Below are positions 63,619 to 64,000 of a DNA stretch of 64,000 bases, one piece after another (the first letter of the stretch is position 1; the number at the start of each line of letters is the position of its first letter). The notes beneath the pieces are model-generated. The model ran no database searches. It saw nothing but the letters and a program-made list of their open reading frames with translations, and was not told the DNA's origin. The position numbers and the translations under genes are program-made. The stretch is from assembly GCF_020982545.1 (NCBI RefSeq), contig NZ_JAJKLK010000022.1, positions 248,001-312,000 of the forward strand. The letters run 5' to 3'. Origin of the DNA: Streptomyces sp. MNU76 (GTDB lineage Bacteria > Actinomycetota > Actinomycetes > Streptomycetales > Streptomycetaceae).

Positions 63619-64000
63619 ATGCGGCTGGCTCTGAAGACGTCGGACCCCCTGCGGGCCCGGTTCGTGCGGAGGGTGCGCATCACACTCCTGGTCGCCGCTG
63701 TCGCCTCCGCCCTGGTGATCGGCGGCATCGCGGTGGCGAACGCGGTGAACGAGCCGGAGCTTCGGGTACGCGGCATCCCCGACAGCGGCGTGCTGAACAC
63801 CGCCGAGTCCCCCAAGACCACACTCACGGTGGACGTGATCGACAACAACAACGACGAGGCTCTGCTCAGTGAGGCCCTGCGCAGTATCGAGGCAAGGCTG
63901 AACGGCGAGATCGTCCCCACCCTGTGGGTCGGACACCACAGAGTGCTTGAGGTGGGGACGTTGCGGGCCGGGGAGTACGAGCTGACGGTGACCGCCGACC
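63619..64000 (+). CDS. Membrane-anchored extracellular protein (3' end beyond window)
   Basis: 127 codons are visible. ATG 63619 follows GAAGGA with seven bases spacing. A basic start (LRARFVRRVR) is followed by one membrane helix at about residues 22-42 (ITLLVAAVASALVIGGIAVANAV), and the rest is predicted beta-rich and extracellular (ELRVRGIPDSGVLN, KTTLTVDVIDNNNDE, RAGEYELTVTAD), suggesting Ig-like domains. Such starts occur in large Streptomyces surface proteins, including Rhs-type proteins, but nothing visible decides. The family is unassigned. Confidence 0.65.
   Translation, partial: MRLALKTSDPLRARFVRRVRITLLVAAVASALVIGGIAVANAVNEPELRVRGIPDSGVLNTAESPKTTLTVDVIDNNNDEALLSEALRSIEARLNGEIVPTLWVGHHRVLEVGTLRAGEYELTVTAD

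Overview
The window is Streptomyces chromosomal DNA. The GC content is very high, third codon positions are strongly GC-biased, and GTG/TTG starts with purine-rich ribosome binding sites are common. Familiar Streptomyces core genes are present: a fruR-fruK-fruA operon, mscL, the group 2 sigma factor hrdD, a lipoprotein L,D-transpeptidase and an LtrA protein. From memory, the order fru operon, MFS/WYL pair, hrdD, acetyltransferase and DODA dioxygenase matches the SCO3190-SCO3210 area of S. coelicolor; this was not searched.

The left half (1 to about 32,938) is ordered core chromosome. It runs penicillin acylase (cut by the window edge), CPA antiporter, MFS exporter, FmdB zinc ribbon, MTA phosphorylase, SAF protein, MscL, LtrA overlapping a P1 peptidase, L,D-transpeptidase, a DUF6227-like protein, the fructose PTS operon, an MFS pump with a divergent WYL regulator, hrdD, GNAT, DUF1330, DODA dioxygenase with a divergent MarR regulator, an MFS pump with a TetR regulator, M6 protease, a double IclR regulator, a TetR regulator and two ABC-2 permeases. 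The second permease is cut off at about 32,938.

The right half (32,939 to about 63,600) is an accessory region full of truncated and broken genes. It is bracketed by two incomplete GH62 arabinofuranosidase genes in the same orientation (32,942-34,311 and 61,616-62,515). Between them lie two sigma-factor/partner pairs; remnants of IS4, IS630, IS5, IS110, IS21 and ISL3 elements; an ABC transporter operon behind a broken sigma/anti-sigma pair; a damaged aromatic-degradation cluster whose FAD monooxygenase is split by a 3.9-kb composite IS5-type element; a tRNA-Arg(CCT) integration hotspot with three tandem copies of a 43-44 bp attachment sequence, one interval holding only an XRE/RelE-type toxin-antitoxin pair; three broken tyrosine integrases; and an Rhs polymorphic toxin followed by two related small membrane proteins that look like immunity proteins.

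Five genes (P1 peptidase, fruA, double IclR, the sigma-partner gene at 34.5-35.3 kb and rhs) are each split in a way that one missing G/C in a short homopolymer would repair. This pattern suggests consensus errors in the assembly rather than five independent pseudogenes.

The observations most worth following are the Rhs toxin with twin membrane partners (57.4-61.6 kb), the toxin-antitoxin cassette between tRNA-derived att copies (52.6-53.7 kb), the twin inverted palindromes in front of the TetR gene (27.28-27.34 kb), and three identical 20-bp repeats between fruK and fruA.
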